From Myxocyprinus asiaticus (Eukaryota; Chordata; Actinopteri; Cypriniformes; Catostomidae): a stretch of DNA of 64,000 bases. The notes beneath the pieces were generated by a model that ran no database searches, was not told the origin of the DNA, and saw only the letters and a list, made by a program, of their open reading frames with translations. Shown one piece after another: positions 23,868 to 34,750 of the stretch. Both the position numbers and the translations under genes were made by a program. The DNA is taken from positions 16,089,001 through 16,153,000 of the forward strand of contig NC_059346.1 of NCBI RefSeq assembly GCF_019703515.2. The letters run 5' to 3'. Positions within the stretch are counted from its first letter, which is position 1. Each line of letters begins with the position of its first letter.

Positions 23868-24712
23868 ATCCAGCGGCACACCAGCAATTGTCTACTGAAG
23901 TTTTCACTCAAGCTAATGTGTTGGCTGCCCACCAACAGTAACACACCCGGCTGACTGCTTCTACGGAGGAATTAGTAAAGCTATTTCAAAACTTCTGCAT
24001 TCATGCATTGGACCAACCACCACATACATCTCAACCCATTCCGGTGAATAATCCTCCTTCTCCACACACCTTCACCGCCAATCCACGTCTTGCTTTTCCA
24101 GAGAAGTTTGATGGCACATCAGCTAGGTGCAAGGGGTTTCTGATGCAGTGTTTGATGTTTGTGAAGCAGCAATCCACGCTATATCCAACTGATGACAGTC
24201 GCATCTCTTTTGTCTGCTCCTTATTAACCAGAAGGGCTCTGGACTGGGCTACTGCTATATGGTCTTGTGAGGGTTCGAGGTTCACCACTTTTGATGATTT
24301 TCTCCAGAGATTCCGAGAAGTATTTGAGCATCCCGCGGAAGGAAAGAATGCTGGTGAGCTGATACTCTCACTCCTACAGGGAAAGGACACCGCTGCCGAG
24401 TATGCACTTACATTCCGCACTCACGCCACGCAGACTGTATGGGTAGAGGACACACTCAAGTTGCTTTTCCGAAGGGGACTCAATCTGGAACTGCAATCCG
24501 AGCTGGCATGCCGTGATGAGGGGAGAACCCTGGGCCAGTTTATCAACCTAGCCATTCGCCTCGATAATCTCATCCGCTCTCAAAAACCGGTCCACTTCTC
24601 TACTGTCACTTCACAGACCACATCCAGCACTGGTGGAGCTGAATCCATGCAGATTTGGCACACTGTGACGCTGGAGGAGAGCGAACACTGCATGAAGTTC
24701 CTTATGTCATGA
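23868..24712 (+). pseudogene. Gypsy gag
   Basis: The frame reads TDPAAHQQLSTEVFTQANVL (initiator lost or upstream), hits a stop at 23939-23941, then continues in the same frame from 23942. Motifs include RLAFPEKFDGTSARCKGFLM and CSLLTRRALDWATAIW, the capsid-type core of sushi-like gags, then LTLGQFINLAIRLDNL-type text (TLGQFINLAIRLDNLI). The CCHC zinc knuckle expected just before the protease is missing: after the LEESEHC stretch the frame ends. A deletion near 24690 is inferred. Confidence 0.82.
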
Positions 24713-27700
24713 CTCCTCTTTTCACTGCTTCCTGTATTAAATTACCCGTCACTATAACTGGTTGTCAGAACATAATCACGACCCAAGCCATGATCGATTC
24801 TGGTGCCACAGGCAATTTTATTTATGAAGGCTTAGCCAAGAGGTTCGAAATACCACTAATCCCCTGTGAATCTCCTTTGGCAGTGGCAGCGTTAGATGGA
24901 CGCCCCCTGAGAGCCGGCCATGTTCACTTCACCACTACAGACATCACTTTCCAAGTTGGCACTATTCACACTGAAAGAACACGCCTCTATATCATTCATT
25001 CTCCTCTCAACCCTGTGATACTTGGATTTCTATGGCTTCAACAACACAATCCTCAAATCTCGTGGCGTGAAGGACAGATTTCCCGGTGGGAATCTACTTG
25101 CTTCTCCAGCTGCCTAAAGCCCATTTCACCTGTTTCCATCGGTTCCACTACTGTCATGGAGGTTCCCTCTTCAGTGCTCAAACTACCCTCTGAGTATGAC
25201 GACCTCGTTGAAGCCTTTAGTATGGCCAAAGCCTCTCAACTTCCTCCTCACCGTTCCAGTGATTGTGCTATTGAACTGTTGCCCGGCACTACATTACCAC
25301 GAGGTAGGAACTTTCCTTCATCTGAACCCGAGTCTGAGGCTATGAAAACTACATTGAGGAAGAACTGGCAAAGGGCTTCATCCGATCATCCACCTCACCC
25401 GCGGCAGCCGGGTTCTTCTTCGTTGGCAAGAAGGATGGCGGGCTCTGTCCTTGCATTGATTACCATGCTCTCAACGACATTACGGTAAAGTTCCGTTACC
25501 CTTTACCTCTGGTCCCAGCAGCACTTGAACAGTTACGCACCGCAAGATACTTCACCAAGCTGGACCTTCGCAGTGCATACAACCTCATACGCATCAGGGA
25601 GGGGGACGAATGGAAGACAGCATTCTCCACCAACAGTGGCCACTACGAATATCTGGTCATGCCTTTCGGATTGGCCAACAGTCCTTCGGTCTTCCAGTCA
25701 TTCATTAATGATGTCTTCAGAGACATGCTTAACCGGTGGGTTATTGTATACATCGACGATATCCCCATTTATTCAAACTCTCTGGAAGAACACATCACCC
25801 ATGTTCGAACAGTCCTTCTGCGTCTGATCCACCACCAACTCTACGCCAAAGCCAAGAAGTGTGAGTTCCATCAGACCACTGTGTCTTACTTTGGCTACAT
25901 CATCAGCCCAGAGGTGGTCGCCATGGACTACAGTAAGGTACGTGCAGTACTAAACTGGCCTCAACCTACTTCCATGAAGGAGTTGCAACGCTTCCTGGGG
26001 TTCGCCAATTTCTACAGGTGATTTATCTGAAATTTCAGTTCAGTCACTGCCCCGCTGACGTCCATGTTAAGGTGAGGGGGCTCTAAACTATGTTGGTCTT
26101 CAATGACCCTCCAAGCCTTCAAGAACCTGAAGTCTCGCTTCACCTCTGCTCCCATCCTGCAATATCCTGACCCCAACACTCCTTTCACGGTTGAAGTGGA
26201 TGCCTCTAACATGGGAATCGGAGCCATTCTCTCACAACATCATGGAATGCCCCCGAAACTCTTCCCTTGCGCATACTTTTCCCGTAAGCTACCTCCTGCT
26301 GAGCAAAACTACAATGTGTGCAACCGAGAATTGCTGGCTATGAAAGCAGCTCTTGAGGAATGGCGACATTGGCTGGAGGGGGCGAGACATCCTTTTCTCT
26401 TGTTAACAGACCATCAAAACCTCGAATATCTACGCTCTGCTAAAAGAATGAATCCAAGGCAGGCTAGGTGGGCATTGTTCTTTACTCGATTAAGTTTCAC
26501 CATTACCTATCGTTCAGGTTCCAAAAATTCCAAAGCCGATGCTCTCTCTCGTCTGTTTGAGTCTGACACTCAGAACCGGACATCTGAATCCATCATCCCC
26601 ACATCACTAATCTTGGCTCCGGTTCAATGGGATATTATGACCGAGATCACCCAAGCTCAGAATCAGGATCTGACTCCTCCTGACTGCCCTCCTGAGAAAA
26701 CCTAAGTTCCACGACTCCTTTGGGAACAGACCCTACAATGGGTCCATACTACCACCAGTTCCGGACACCCAGGTATAGCAGCCACACTACAACTACTTCA
26801 GAACCGTTTCTGGTGGAACACCATGCAGGTGGAAACCATTGCCTACGTCAACAACTGTCCCACCAGTACAGCAAACAAATTCTCCAGGCAACTTTCTGCA
26901 AGACTCCTCCAACCTTTGCCTATTCCCCATTGTCCTTGGTCGCACATTGCCATTGACTTCATCACTGATCTCCCTGTCTCTCAAGGTAACACCGTCATTC
27001 TTATTGTCACTGATCGATTCTCTAAGTCATGTCGATTAATCCCTCTGCCCAAGTTCCCCACAGCTTTTGAGACTACAGAACATCTTATGCATCAGGTGTT
27101 TTGCTTCTACGGACTACATGAAGACATCATCTCTGACAGGGGTCCTCAGTTTACATCCCGGGTCTGGAAGGTCTCACTTCAGATTAAAACCCTCAATGAA
27201 ACGGCCAGACCGAGCACTTAAACCAGGAGATCACGCGCTTTCTCAGAATGTATTGTCACCAGAACCAGACTGACTGGAGCCGTTATCTGCTTTGGGCTGA
27301 GTACGCCCAGAACTCCATTCAGAAGCCGTCCATGGGCATGACCCCCTTTCAATGTGTGCTGGGATTTCAACCCCCTCTGTTCCCCTGGTCTGGAGAACCC
27401 ATAGAGTTACCGGCCATCAATGACTGACTGCGGCAGAGCAAAGAGGTGCGGGACCATGCTCATGTCCACCTCCAAAGAGCTATTAGGAGGCAGAAGGAAC
27501 AGGCTGATCATCATCAACGCCCCAATCCCATCTACACTCCCGGCCAATGGGTTTGGCTGTCCACATGTGACCTTCGTTTCCGTCTGCCTTGCAAGAAACT
27601 CAGTCTCAGGTATGCAGGTCCTTTCAAAGTTATTAGACAAATTACTCCGGTGTCTTATTGCCTTCAACTGCCCTCTAACTACTGCATTTCTCCCACCTTC

Positions 27701-27750
27701 CATGTTTCCCTGCTTAAACCCACTGGTGGCCTGAGGGAGGAGTAGGAGAT
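24700..27750 (+). pseudogene. Gypsy pol (protease, RT, RNase H, integrase), fragmented
   Basis: The protease has [12 protein letters not shown] (DSG active site, about 24790). RT motifs include [17 protein letters not shown] (family form IDYRxLN), [15 protein letters not shown] (first aspartate), [13 protein letters not shown] and [12 protein letters not shown] (25745-25770). RNase H has [28 protein letters not shown] and SKADALSRL. Integrase has [15 protein letters not shown], then [13 protein letters not shown]. The sequence then jumps straight to the [10 protein letters not shown] box, losing roughly 25 residues near 27175 and shifting frame. The zinc-binding N-terminus is eroded. Frameshifts also occur near 25330, 26020, 26700 and 27175. 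All catalytic boxes except the intervening integrase segment are still recognisable. Confidence 0.88.
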
Positions 27751-27953
27751 CGATGATCCAATCCCCCCCGCCCATAATCATGGATGGCGAGGAGGCCTAT
27801 CAAGTTCGAGAGCTCCTGGACTCCAGACTTCGGGGTCGCTTTCTTCAGTACTTGGTTGACTGGGAGGGGTATGGCCAGGAGGAGCAATCCTGGGTCAGAG
27901 CAGATGACAGTATGTGTTACAGCTACATTCAGGGGCATAGCATCCTTTATTAA
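27750..27953 (+). pseudogene. Chromodomain at the integrase C-terminus
   Basis: The frame carries [20 protein letters not shown], then [16 protein letters not shown]. The YLVxWEGY...SW signature is the methyl-lysine-binding chromodomain that chromoviruses use to target heterochromatin. It is separated from the preceding SH3-like integrase tail ([11 protein letters not shown]) by a stop at about 27745. Confidence 0.85.
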
Positions 27954-28618
27954 GGTCTATGCACGACAGTGGATATATAATAGATTTTTGACTCCCTAAG
28001 CGAATGTGGTGAAACCAAAGAGTTCTATTGTGAAAGTTCTACCTGTAAATCAACCGCTGTGCTCAAAAAAGATTTTTAAACTTTGCAGGTAAAGTGCAGC
28101 TTTAAAAAGGAAATAACCGTCTGGTTAAAAAAATTAAAAAAATGCATACAAACATGCACAAGTTCACATAACTTTTTCAGTGTGTCTAATAACAACATAA
28201 AGTGACACAGATGAGAAGCACACACATCTGAAGCTCAGTTACATGTACTCCATTAAAATAACTGAGAATTCTGCTCTAAATGCCATGTTTGTATTTCGAT
28301 TAAATGCAAGTATAATTTGCAGAAACGATACGCCACTTAGCTTTCTTTTTGTTCTTATACTTTTCTGCACTTTATTATGATACAGTAACACAGTGACATA
28401 ATGATTGATGTATACAATCATGAAATCAAAGACCATCTCCTCAGGATCCGAATACAACTGTTCAAAAGAAAGAAAAGAAAAAAAAATAATGCCAGGTAGA
28501 GCATGGCGATGGTGCCTGTCCACTTGTGATCGGATCGCCGAAACTCATATTTAATACAAGGAAATAAACAGCACACACACAGTTGTTAACAACTCTGATG
28601 TTAACAGAGGTTAAAATA
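27954..28618. other. Intronic DNA, no feature seen
   Basis: AT-rich sequence between the truncated Gypsy element and the DIRS element. No second LTR, gene or recognised repeat was found. Confidence 0.5.
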
Positions 28619-28820
28619 GTTCCCTATCTGTCACTCACTCGACGTTGTGTCGATGTAGTGACACTAGGGATCACTCTTGGGAGCCTGAGACACCTCTGGT
28701 CTTTGATAAAAGGCCATTGAAAATTGGCGAGTGGTATTTGCATGCCACTCCACCGGATATACGGGTATAAAAGGAGCTGGTATGCAACCACTCATTCAGA
28801 TTTTCTCTTCGGAGCCGAAC
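28619..28820 (+). repeat. DIRS left inverted terminal repeat (copy 2)
   Basis: About 200 bp matching, inverted, the right end at 34751-34980. The first ~50 bp are also repeated, inverted, in the internal complementary region at 34597-34650. Confidence 0.9.
28734..28775 (+). promoter_or_regulatory. Octamer and TATA promoter in the DIRS terminal repeat
   Basis: 'gagtgg(t)atttgcatgccactc' places an ATTTGCAT octamer (Oct/POU-factor site) at the centre of a short palindrome. About 23 bp further lies 'gtataaaagg', a strong TATA box (about 28765-28774). The same pair is seen in the left repeat of copy 3 (near 61616-61655) and, inverted, in right repeats (34800-34840). It would drive the sense transcript from the left end. 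The right-end copy points inward on the minus strand. Confidence 0.6.
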
Positions 28821-29037
28821 GGTCATGCTCACTGAGCTGAATTCCCACGACTGTTCATTCACCTTTGCTGGATCTGACGGCACATTTCAGCGGCTTCACC
28901 CTCCTCTGCACTGGTGCACTGCAGAGAACGCCCCTGGGTGCTTCGGTAGAAATAAGTGTATATTTCTCTAAAAGAGTATATTTCTCTAAAAGAGCGGCAC
29001 ACACGGAACGTCTTTTTAAAGATGCGTCTTTTTAAAG

Positions 29038-30568
29038 ATGCCTTTCCTTTGTGTGTTATTCCTGGTTGCTCTCGTTATCTCTCGCCTTCTGACAGTCACG
29101 ATCACTGTCTTTCGTGTCTAGGCACTGCTCACGCGGAGACAGCGTTCGTGGATGGTCATGTACTCATTGCGAAGACATGTTCATGGCAACGATGCGGTCG
29201 CGGCTCACCTTCCTAAGAAAGCAAGCCACCCCGGAGGCTCCCCGCCTCGGTCCTTTTACCCACGGGTATGAGGCCAGTGCAGCTAGCACTGGGGGCGATT
29301 TGGGGACCCCAATGGGACCGCCTCCGCCAAGTATCCCCCCGCGGACCTCCCATTCCCCAGCACGCTTGTCTGCCCCGATCGGGCTTTTGGATGAGTTCGA
29401 CCTCTTATTCAGAGCCCGCGAAAGTGATGAGCTCTCGAGCGCAGCATCGGAGAGCGGGCTCGTCCAGTCGTACGCGGAAGCCTCAGCTGGGCTCCTCCCT
29501 TCGGGGATGATTGCCCAGTCACAGGCTGACGCGGAGATGACGACATGCTTTCCCGGGCAGCCGCGAGTGTCGGCTAGAGTGGAACCCTCCGCTCTTCCCT
29601 GAACCCTCGCGGCTCGATGATTGGTTCCTGGGCTCGTGGCGCCGCTCAAAGCCATGCCCCGCCCTTGTTCCTTTCTTCCCGGAAGTGCATGAGGAGCTGA
29701 CAAGGTCGTGGGAGGCACTTTTTACTGCCCGGTTCTGATCTTTTCAGCTTCCCCACCCTCACTACCCTCGATGGTGGGGCGGCCAAAGGCTATTTGGCAA
29801 TCCCCCGGTGGATAAAGACACTCGCGGTGCACCTATGCCCGCAGAGCGCCGCCACCTGGCGCGGGTGCCCAAAGCCCCCGTCCAAGGCCTGTAGGTTTAC
29901 GTCGTCTCTGACAGCCAAGGCCTACGGTGCCGCTGGACAAGCCGCCTCCGCTCTGCACGCCATGGCTCTCCTGCAAGTCTGCCAAGGCGCTAAAAGAACT
30001 GCACGAGGGTAGTTCCGCCCCAGGATTGATGCAGGAACTGCGCTCAGCGACCGACCTTGCTCTCCGAGCGATGGAGGTCATGGCGCGGTCTCTTGGGTGG
30101 ACGATGTCCACATTAGTGGTCCAGGAGCGCCACCTTTGGCTCAACCTGGTCGAGATGGGTGAGGCCAACAGGACACGGTTCCTTGCTACCCTCATCTCCC
30201 AGGCTGGCCTATTCGGCGACACCGTCAAGGACTTTGCCCAGCAGTTCTCGACGGTGGAGCAGCAGACGGAGGCTATCCGGCATATCCTGCCCCAGCACGG
30301 CTCAAAATCCTGCACCCCGTCTGCTCGTCTGACTGCACCGGCTCCGCCGCAGCCTGCCCCTTTGGCTCAGCCCTGGCGTGGAGCCCACCGCAGGAAGCAG
30401 ACGCCACCTGTCTCGCGGCCGCCAAGAACCCTTGAAAGGCTTCAAATCGCCCTTGAGATGGGGCGACCCAGGAATGACGAAACCCAGTGCTCTGGAGCTG
30501 GTAAGCAGACTTCTCCATCCCCCAGTCGAAGGCCGGGAGGAGAATCTTTTTGTTACCTTTGCATTTAA
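29038..30568 (+). pseudogene. DIRS gag-like gene (copy 2)
   Basis: The likely start ATG is at 29038, judged from copy 3 where the same ATG opens a frame reading MPFRLCVIPGCGRYL. Here one base is missing after the fourth codon, so the frame is lost at once. The readable parts are a small Cys/His cluster (CVIPGCSRYLSPSDSHDHCL), then RKQATPEAPRLGPFTHGYEA, a proline-rich stretch (GPPPPSIPPRTSHSP), an acidic/serine part, a stop at 29602, and after about 320 bp a helical C-terminal part (29927-30568: ELRSATDLALRAMEVMARSL, FGDTVKDFAQQFSTVEQQTE). It is a putative RNA-packaging protein. Confidence 0.7.
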
Positions 30569-30969
30569 TTGCGCTGCATGCCCAAGTGGCTGCAGTACTC
30601 AAGAGTTCAGCAAAAGCGGTTTCCTTGTTCCCTGGGTCACGTATCCGGTGTGCACAGCCATCATCACGACCACCGTCCACCACTCTATTTGGCAGGTTTG
30701 GCGCTCCAGCGGCGGTCTCCCGCCCCTGAGTGCCCAGCTGTGGCACAAATCCGCCCCCGATGTGACAGTCTCCACGGGTCAGGAGGACAGGCCTCTCCCT
30801 CCCCATCCCAGGCTGTTCCGGGGGTGGTCACAAGGAGCCAGGTAAGTGCTTCGATGTCCCTAGACTCAGCACGGCCACGACATGGTGTGGCACCTCGAGC
30901 TCCGCCTCGCCATGAGGCCCCACTTGCCGGTACGTCTGACAAAGTTGTCCCTGTGGTCCCCCTTGGAAC

Positions 30970-32442
30970 TTGGACACATGGCTTGCGCTTTCCAATCCAT
31001 CACGATGGCTGGTCCGGACCGTCCGACTCGGCTACGCGATTCAGTTCGCCAGGCGTCCGCCCAGGTTCAGCGGTATCCACTTCACCTTGGTGAAGGACGA
31101 AAATGCTGCTACCTTACGTGCGGAGATCGCTACCCTCCTACGGAAGGGCGCGATAGAACCTGTCCCTCCGGCCGAGATGAAGAAGGGGTTTTACAGCCCC
31201 TACTTCATCGTACCGAAAAAAGGCGGTGGGTTGTGGCCAATCTTGGACCTGCAAGTACTGAACCGGGCTTTACACAGACTCCCGTTCAAGATGCTGATGC
31301 AAAAATGCATTCTGGCGAGCGTCCGGCATCAAGATAGGTTCGCGGCAGTAGACCTGAAGGACGCGTACTTCCATGTCTCGATTCTATCTCGACACAGACC
31401 CTTCCTGCGGTTTGCATTCGAGGGTCAGGCGTATCAGTACAAGGTCCTCCCTTTCGGCCTGTCCTTGTCTTCTCGTGTCTTCACGAAAGTCACAGAGGCA
31501 GCCCTTGCCCCGTTAAGGGAAGTGGGCATTCGCGTTCTCAACTATCTCGACGATTGGCTAATCCTAGCTCACTCTTGGGACATGTTGTGTGCACGCAGGG
31601 ACTTGGTGCTCTCACACCTCAGCCGACTAGGGCTTCGGGTCAACTGGGAAAAGAGCAAGCTCCACCCGGTTCAGAGCATCTCTTTCCTCGGTTTGGAGTT
31701 GGACTTAGTCTCTTTGACAGCGCGCCTCACGAACGAGCGTGCACAGTTGGTGCTGGCCTGTTTGAAGGCATTCAAACAGAAAACAGCGGTTCTACTGAAA
31801 CTCTTTCAGAGGCTCCTGTTGCATATGGTATCCTCAGTGGTGGCCACCCCGCTCGGGTTGATGCATATGGGACCGCTTCAGCACTGGCGTCAGACTCGAG
31901 TCCCGAGATTGGCATCGTGCCGCGGGACACATCGCATAGTCATCACACCAGTCTGTCATTGTCTTTTCAGCCCTTGGACTGACCTCTCGTTTCTATGGTT
32001 AGGTGTTTCCCTAGAACTGGTCTCCAGGCGTGTCGTGGTCACGACGGACGCATCCAAAATGGGCTGGGGCGCTGTTTGCAACGCAGCCGCTGTCTTGTGG
32101 ACAGGCCCGCGACTTGATTGGCACATCATCTGCCTCGAGTTGTTGGCAATTCTGCTCACCCTGCGGAGGTTTTGGCCGTTGATCCAGGGCAAACACGTGT
32201 TAGTTCGGACAGACAACACAGCAATGGTAGCATATGTCAACCGCCAAGGCAGTCTGTGCTCTCGTTGTATGTCACAACTCGCCCGCTGTCACCTCCTCTG
32301 GAGTCAGCAGCACTTCAAGTCGCTGCGAGCCACTCACATCCCGGACAACCTCAACACTACAGCGGACACGCTGTCACGGCAGGTTACCCTCAGGGGAGAG
32401 TGGAGACTCCACCCTCAGGTGGTCCAGCTGATTTGGAGTTGA
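30970..32442 (+). CDS. DIRS reverse transcriptase-RNase H (copy 2), open frame
   Basis: 490 codons without a stop. The first Met is at 30970 but the family start may be upstream. RT motifs in order: EPVPPAEMKKGFYSPYFIVP, PILDLQVLNRALHRLPFKML, FAAVDLKDAYFHVSI (aspartate 1), YQYKVLPFGLSLSSRVF, and VLNYLDDWLILAHS (YxDD with the DIRS tryptophan), followed by SFLGLELDLVSLTARL. RNase H: VVVTTDASKMGWGAVCN, ICLELLAILLTLRRFWPL, VLVRTDNTAMVAYVNRQGS, HIPDNLNTTADTLSRQ. The frame ends at LIWS, where copy 1 continues a few codons further. Typical DIRS ORFs go on into a methyltransferase-like segment; here a stop at 32440-32442 separates it. Catalytic residues look intact. Confidence 0.9.
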   Translation: MDTWLALSNPSRWLVRTVRLGYAIQFARRPPRFSGIHFTLVKDENAATLRAEIATLLRKGAIEPVPPAEMKKGFYSPYFIVPKKGGGLWPILDLQVLNRALHRLPFKMLMQKCILASVRHQDRFAAVDLKDAYFHVSILSRHRPFLRFAFEGQAYQYKVLPFGLSLSSRVFTKVTEAALAPLREVGIRVLNYLDDWLILAHSWDMLCARRDLVLSHLSRLGLRVNWEKSKLHPVQSISFLGLELDLVSLTARLTNERAQLVLACLKAFKQKTAVLLKLFQRLLLHMVSSVVATPLGLMHMGPLQHWRQTRVPRLASCRGTHRIVITPVCHCLFSPWTDLSFLWLGVSLELVSRRVVVTTDASKMGWGAVCNAAAVLWTGPRLDWHIICLELLAILLTLRRFWPLIQGKHVLVRTDNTAMVAYVNRQGSLCSRCMSQLARCHLLWSQQHFKSLRATHIPDNLNTTADTLSRQVTLRGEWRLHPQVVQLIWS

Positions 32443-32457
32443 CTCGGACAGGCACAG

Positions 32458-33860
32458 GTGCACCTGTTCATCTCCCATGAATCCTCTCACTGCCTGCTCT
32501 GGTATGCCCTGACCGAGGTCCCCCTCAGCACGGACGTGCTGGCACACAGCTGGCCCCCTGGCCTGCGCAAATATGCATTTCCCCCAGTGAGCTTACTTGC
32601 ACAGACCCTGTGCAAGGTCAGAGAGGACGAGGAGCAGGTCATCCTGGTAGCACCCTACTGGCCCACCCAGACGTGGTTCTCGGACTTCACACCCCTCGCG
32701 ACAGCCCCCCCGCCCCCCCTGGCGAATTCCCCTGAGGAAGGACCTTCTTTCTCAGGGACGGGGCACCATCTGGCACCCGCGACCAGACCTCTGGAATCTC
32801 CATGTCTGGCCCCTGGACGGGACACGGAAGACCTAAGCAGTCTACCACCCACGGTGGTAGACACAATTACTCAGGCTAGGGCCCCCTCTACGAGGTGCCT
32901 GTATGCCTTTAAGTGGCGTCTGTTCGCTAAGTGGTGTTCTTCCCGACAGGAAGACCCCCAGAGATGCGCAGTCGGATCAGTGCTTTCCTTCCTGCAGGAG
33001 AGGTTGGAAGAGTGGCTGTCCCCTTCCACCTTGAAGGTGTACGTTGCCGCCATAGCAGTACACCACGACGCAGTCGACGGTAAGTCCTTAGGGAAGCACG
33101 ACCTGATCATCAGGCTCCTGAGAGGTGCCAGGAGGCTGAATCCCTCCAGACCGCGCCTCGTTCCATCATGGGACCTCTCTGTAGTCCTTCAGGGTCTACA
33201 GAGAGCCCCCTTTGAGCCTTTGCAGTCAGCTGAGCTTAAGGCACTCTCCTTAAAGACTGCCCTCCTGACTGCACTCACTTCCATCAAGAGGGTAGGAGAC
33301 CTGCAAGCGTTCTCTGTTAGCGAAACGTGCCTGGAGTTCGGTCTGGGCTACTCTCACGTGATCCTGAGACCCCGACCGGGCTATGCGCCCAAGGTTCCCA
33401 CGACCCCTTTTAGGGATCTGATGGTGAACCTGTGAGCGCTGTCCCAGGAGGAGGCAGACCCAGCCCTATCGTTGCTGTGTCCAGTGCATGCTTTACGCAT
33501 CTATCACGCATCTATCACGCAGAGCTTTAGAATCTCTGAGCAGCTCTTTGTCTGCTTTGGTGCACAGCGGAAAGGAAGCGCTGTCTCCACTGGCTCATTG
33601 CCCACTGGCTCATTGACGCCATAGCTATGGCATATCATGCCCAGGACATGCCACCTCCAGTAAGGCTATGAGCCCATTCTACCAGGGGTGTAATGGCCTC
33701 CTGGGCCCTGGCCAGGGGTGCCTCTCTAACAAACATTTGCAGAGCAACGGGCTGGGCAACACCCAACACCTTTGCAAGGTTCTACAACCTCTGGGTAGAA
33801 CCGGTTTCGTCCCAGGTAGTGGCACGCAATACAAGCGGATAAGCCCAGGATAGCCGGCCG
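32458..33860 (+). pseudogene. DIRS tyrosine recombinase region (copy 2), interrupted
   Basis: The frame is open 32458-33435. The first ~130 codons (ALTEVPLSTDVLAHSWPPGL, YAFPPVSLLAQTLCKVREDE) are the region between RNase H and recombinase, whose function I cannot assign. From about 32870 a SAM-like core-binding domain follows (APSTRCLYAFKWRLFAKWCS, STLKVYVAAIAVHHDAVDGK), then the catalytic domain with the first arginine in LTALTSIKRVGDLQAFSVSE. A stop at 33435 cuts it. Downstream in other frames are AHSTRGVMASWALARGAS (HxxR box) and TFARFYNLWVE (region of the nucleophile tyrosine), ending near 33835. A small duplication, 'cgcatctatca' repeated near 33496-33516, and another of 'cccactggctcattg' near 33590-33620 mark the broken part. 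Confidence 0.85.
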
Positions 33861-34596
33861 GGTGTATCGCTTGCACATAGCGCCTTCCACCTCTTTTGAG
33901 CTGAAGACATGCGCCGTTAATTCCCATTAGTGTTCACAAACTATGTTCCCTGGTTGACTTCCTCTGAGTCCTGTGGCAGTCGAGTTTTCGGAGAGACTCG
34001 CTGCTGGCCCAGTACATGTGTTAACTAAGAGCCCTGTTCTGGGGTAGGTCCTCCGCATGTGGCGGTTCCCTGTAAGGCAAACTCCATGCGATGTATATCT
34101 TCCGCTAATTCGTTTCCCTGTTGGCAAACTGCGTCTTCCTTGGGCAGAGCCCCTCTGCCCCAGTCTACAGGTTTGTAGTAACTCCTCCCCGTTGGGCAGG
34201 ATCTACCTTGAAGACTCTCCACATGGTCGGCAAGACCATGTGATGTATTTTTCCACTTAAATATCCCCCCTCTCTTTGGGCGAGGTGTGGTCTCCGCAGT
34301 GTCCTCCCCTTGGGAGGGACACCCCCCGACTAGACCTGGCGGCCCAGTCAGATAATCCCCCTTCTTTTTTAGGGAGTGGAAAAAAAAGAAGGGGAAAAGA
34401 GGCCACGACTGGGTTAGCCTTTCTCTACCTTTTGGGTAGTCGACTTGTCCCCAAAGGGCCGTTCAATACTCATAACTATGTTGGGGGAGGTTACGTGTCG
34501 ACCTGGTGTGCTGGCTACTAGGCACACAGTGGTCTGCCCGTCCACACCGCCAGTTCACGTAACACAGTTCAGCCAGTTGTGGCGTTTCGTATAGGG
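33861..34596. other. DIRS 3' untranslated region (copy 2)
   Basis: No open frame of interest. Conserved among the three DIRS copies are a 'ctcctccccnttggg' block (34175-34195), 'ccttgggagggacacccccc' (about 34308-34327) and a 'ggttacgtg...ctggtgtgctggcta' block (about 34488-34518) before the internal complementary region. Copy 2 differs from copies 1 and 3 after the 'gacacccccc' block. Confidence 0.6.
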
Positions 34597-34705
34597 ACCC
34601 CTAGTGTCACTACATCGACACAACATCGAGTGAGTGACAGATAGGGAACGTCATGGTTACTTGCGTAACCTCCGCTCCCTGATGGAGGGAATGAGACGTT
34701 GTGTC
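34597..34705. repeat. DIRS internal complementary region (copy 2)
   Basis: 34597-34650 is the reverse complement of 28619-28672 (left terminus). It runs without gap into 34651-34705, the reverse complement of the right terminus around 34930-34980. The joint 'gatagggaac|gtcatggttac' is what a circular head-to-tail junction of the two ends would read in inverse orientation. This is the strongest structural proof of a DIRS element. Confidence 0.92.
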
Positions 34706-34750
34706 CCTCCTGCCACAACGCTGAACTACCCGCTGAACTGGCCGGACCTT

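Larger units (their letters stand above)
23377..27953 (+). mobile_element. Gypsy-type LTR retrotransposon with chromodomain (3'-truncated)
   Basis: A 5' LTR is followed by gag, protease, RT, RNase H, integrase and a C-terminal chromodomain. This order and the chromodomain place it in the chromovirus (sushi-like) branch of Ty3/Gypsy. The copy stops after the chromodomain: no second LTR with 'tgtcatgaactc' follows before 28618. Pol is broken into at least six frames. It is an inert fossil. Confidence 0.92.

Noticed and set aside
29164..29718. 184-codon minus-strand frame over the DIRS gag
   Set aside because: Shadow of the GC-rich sense-strand gene; no family match.
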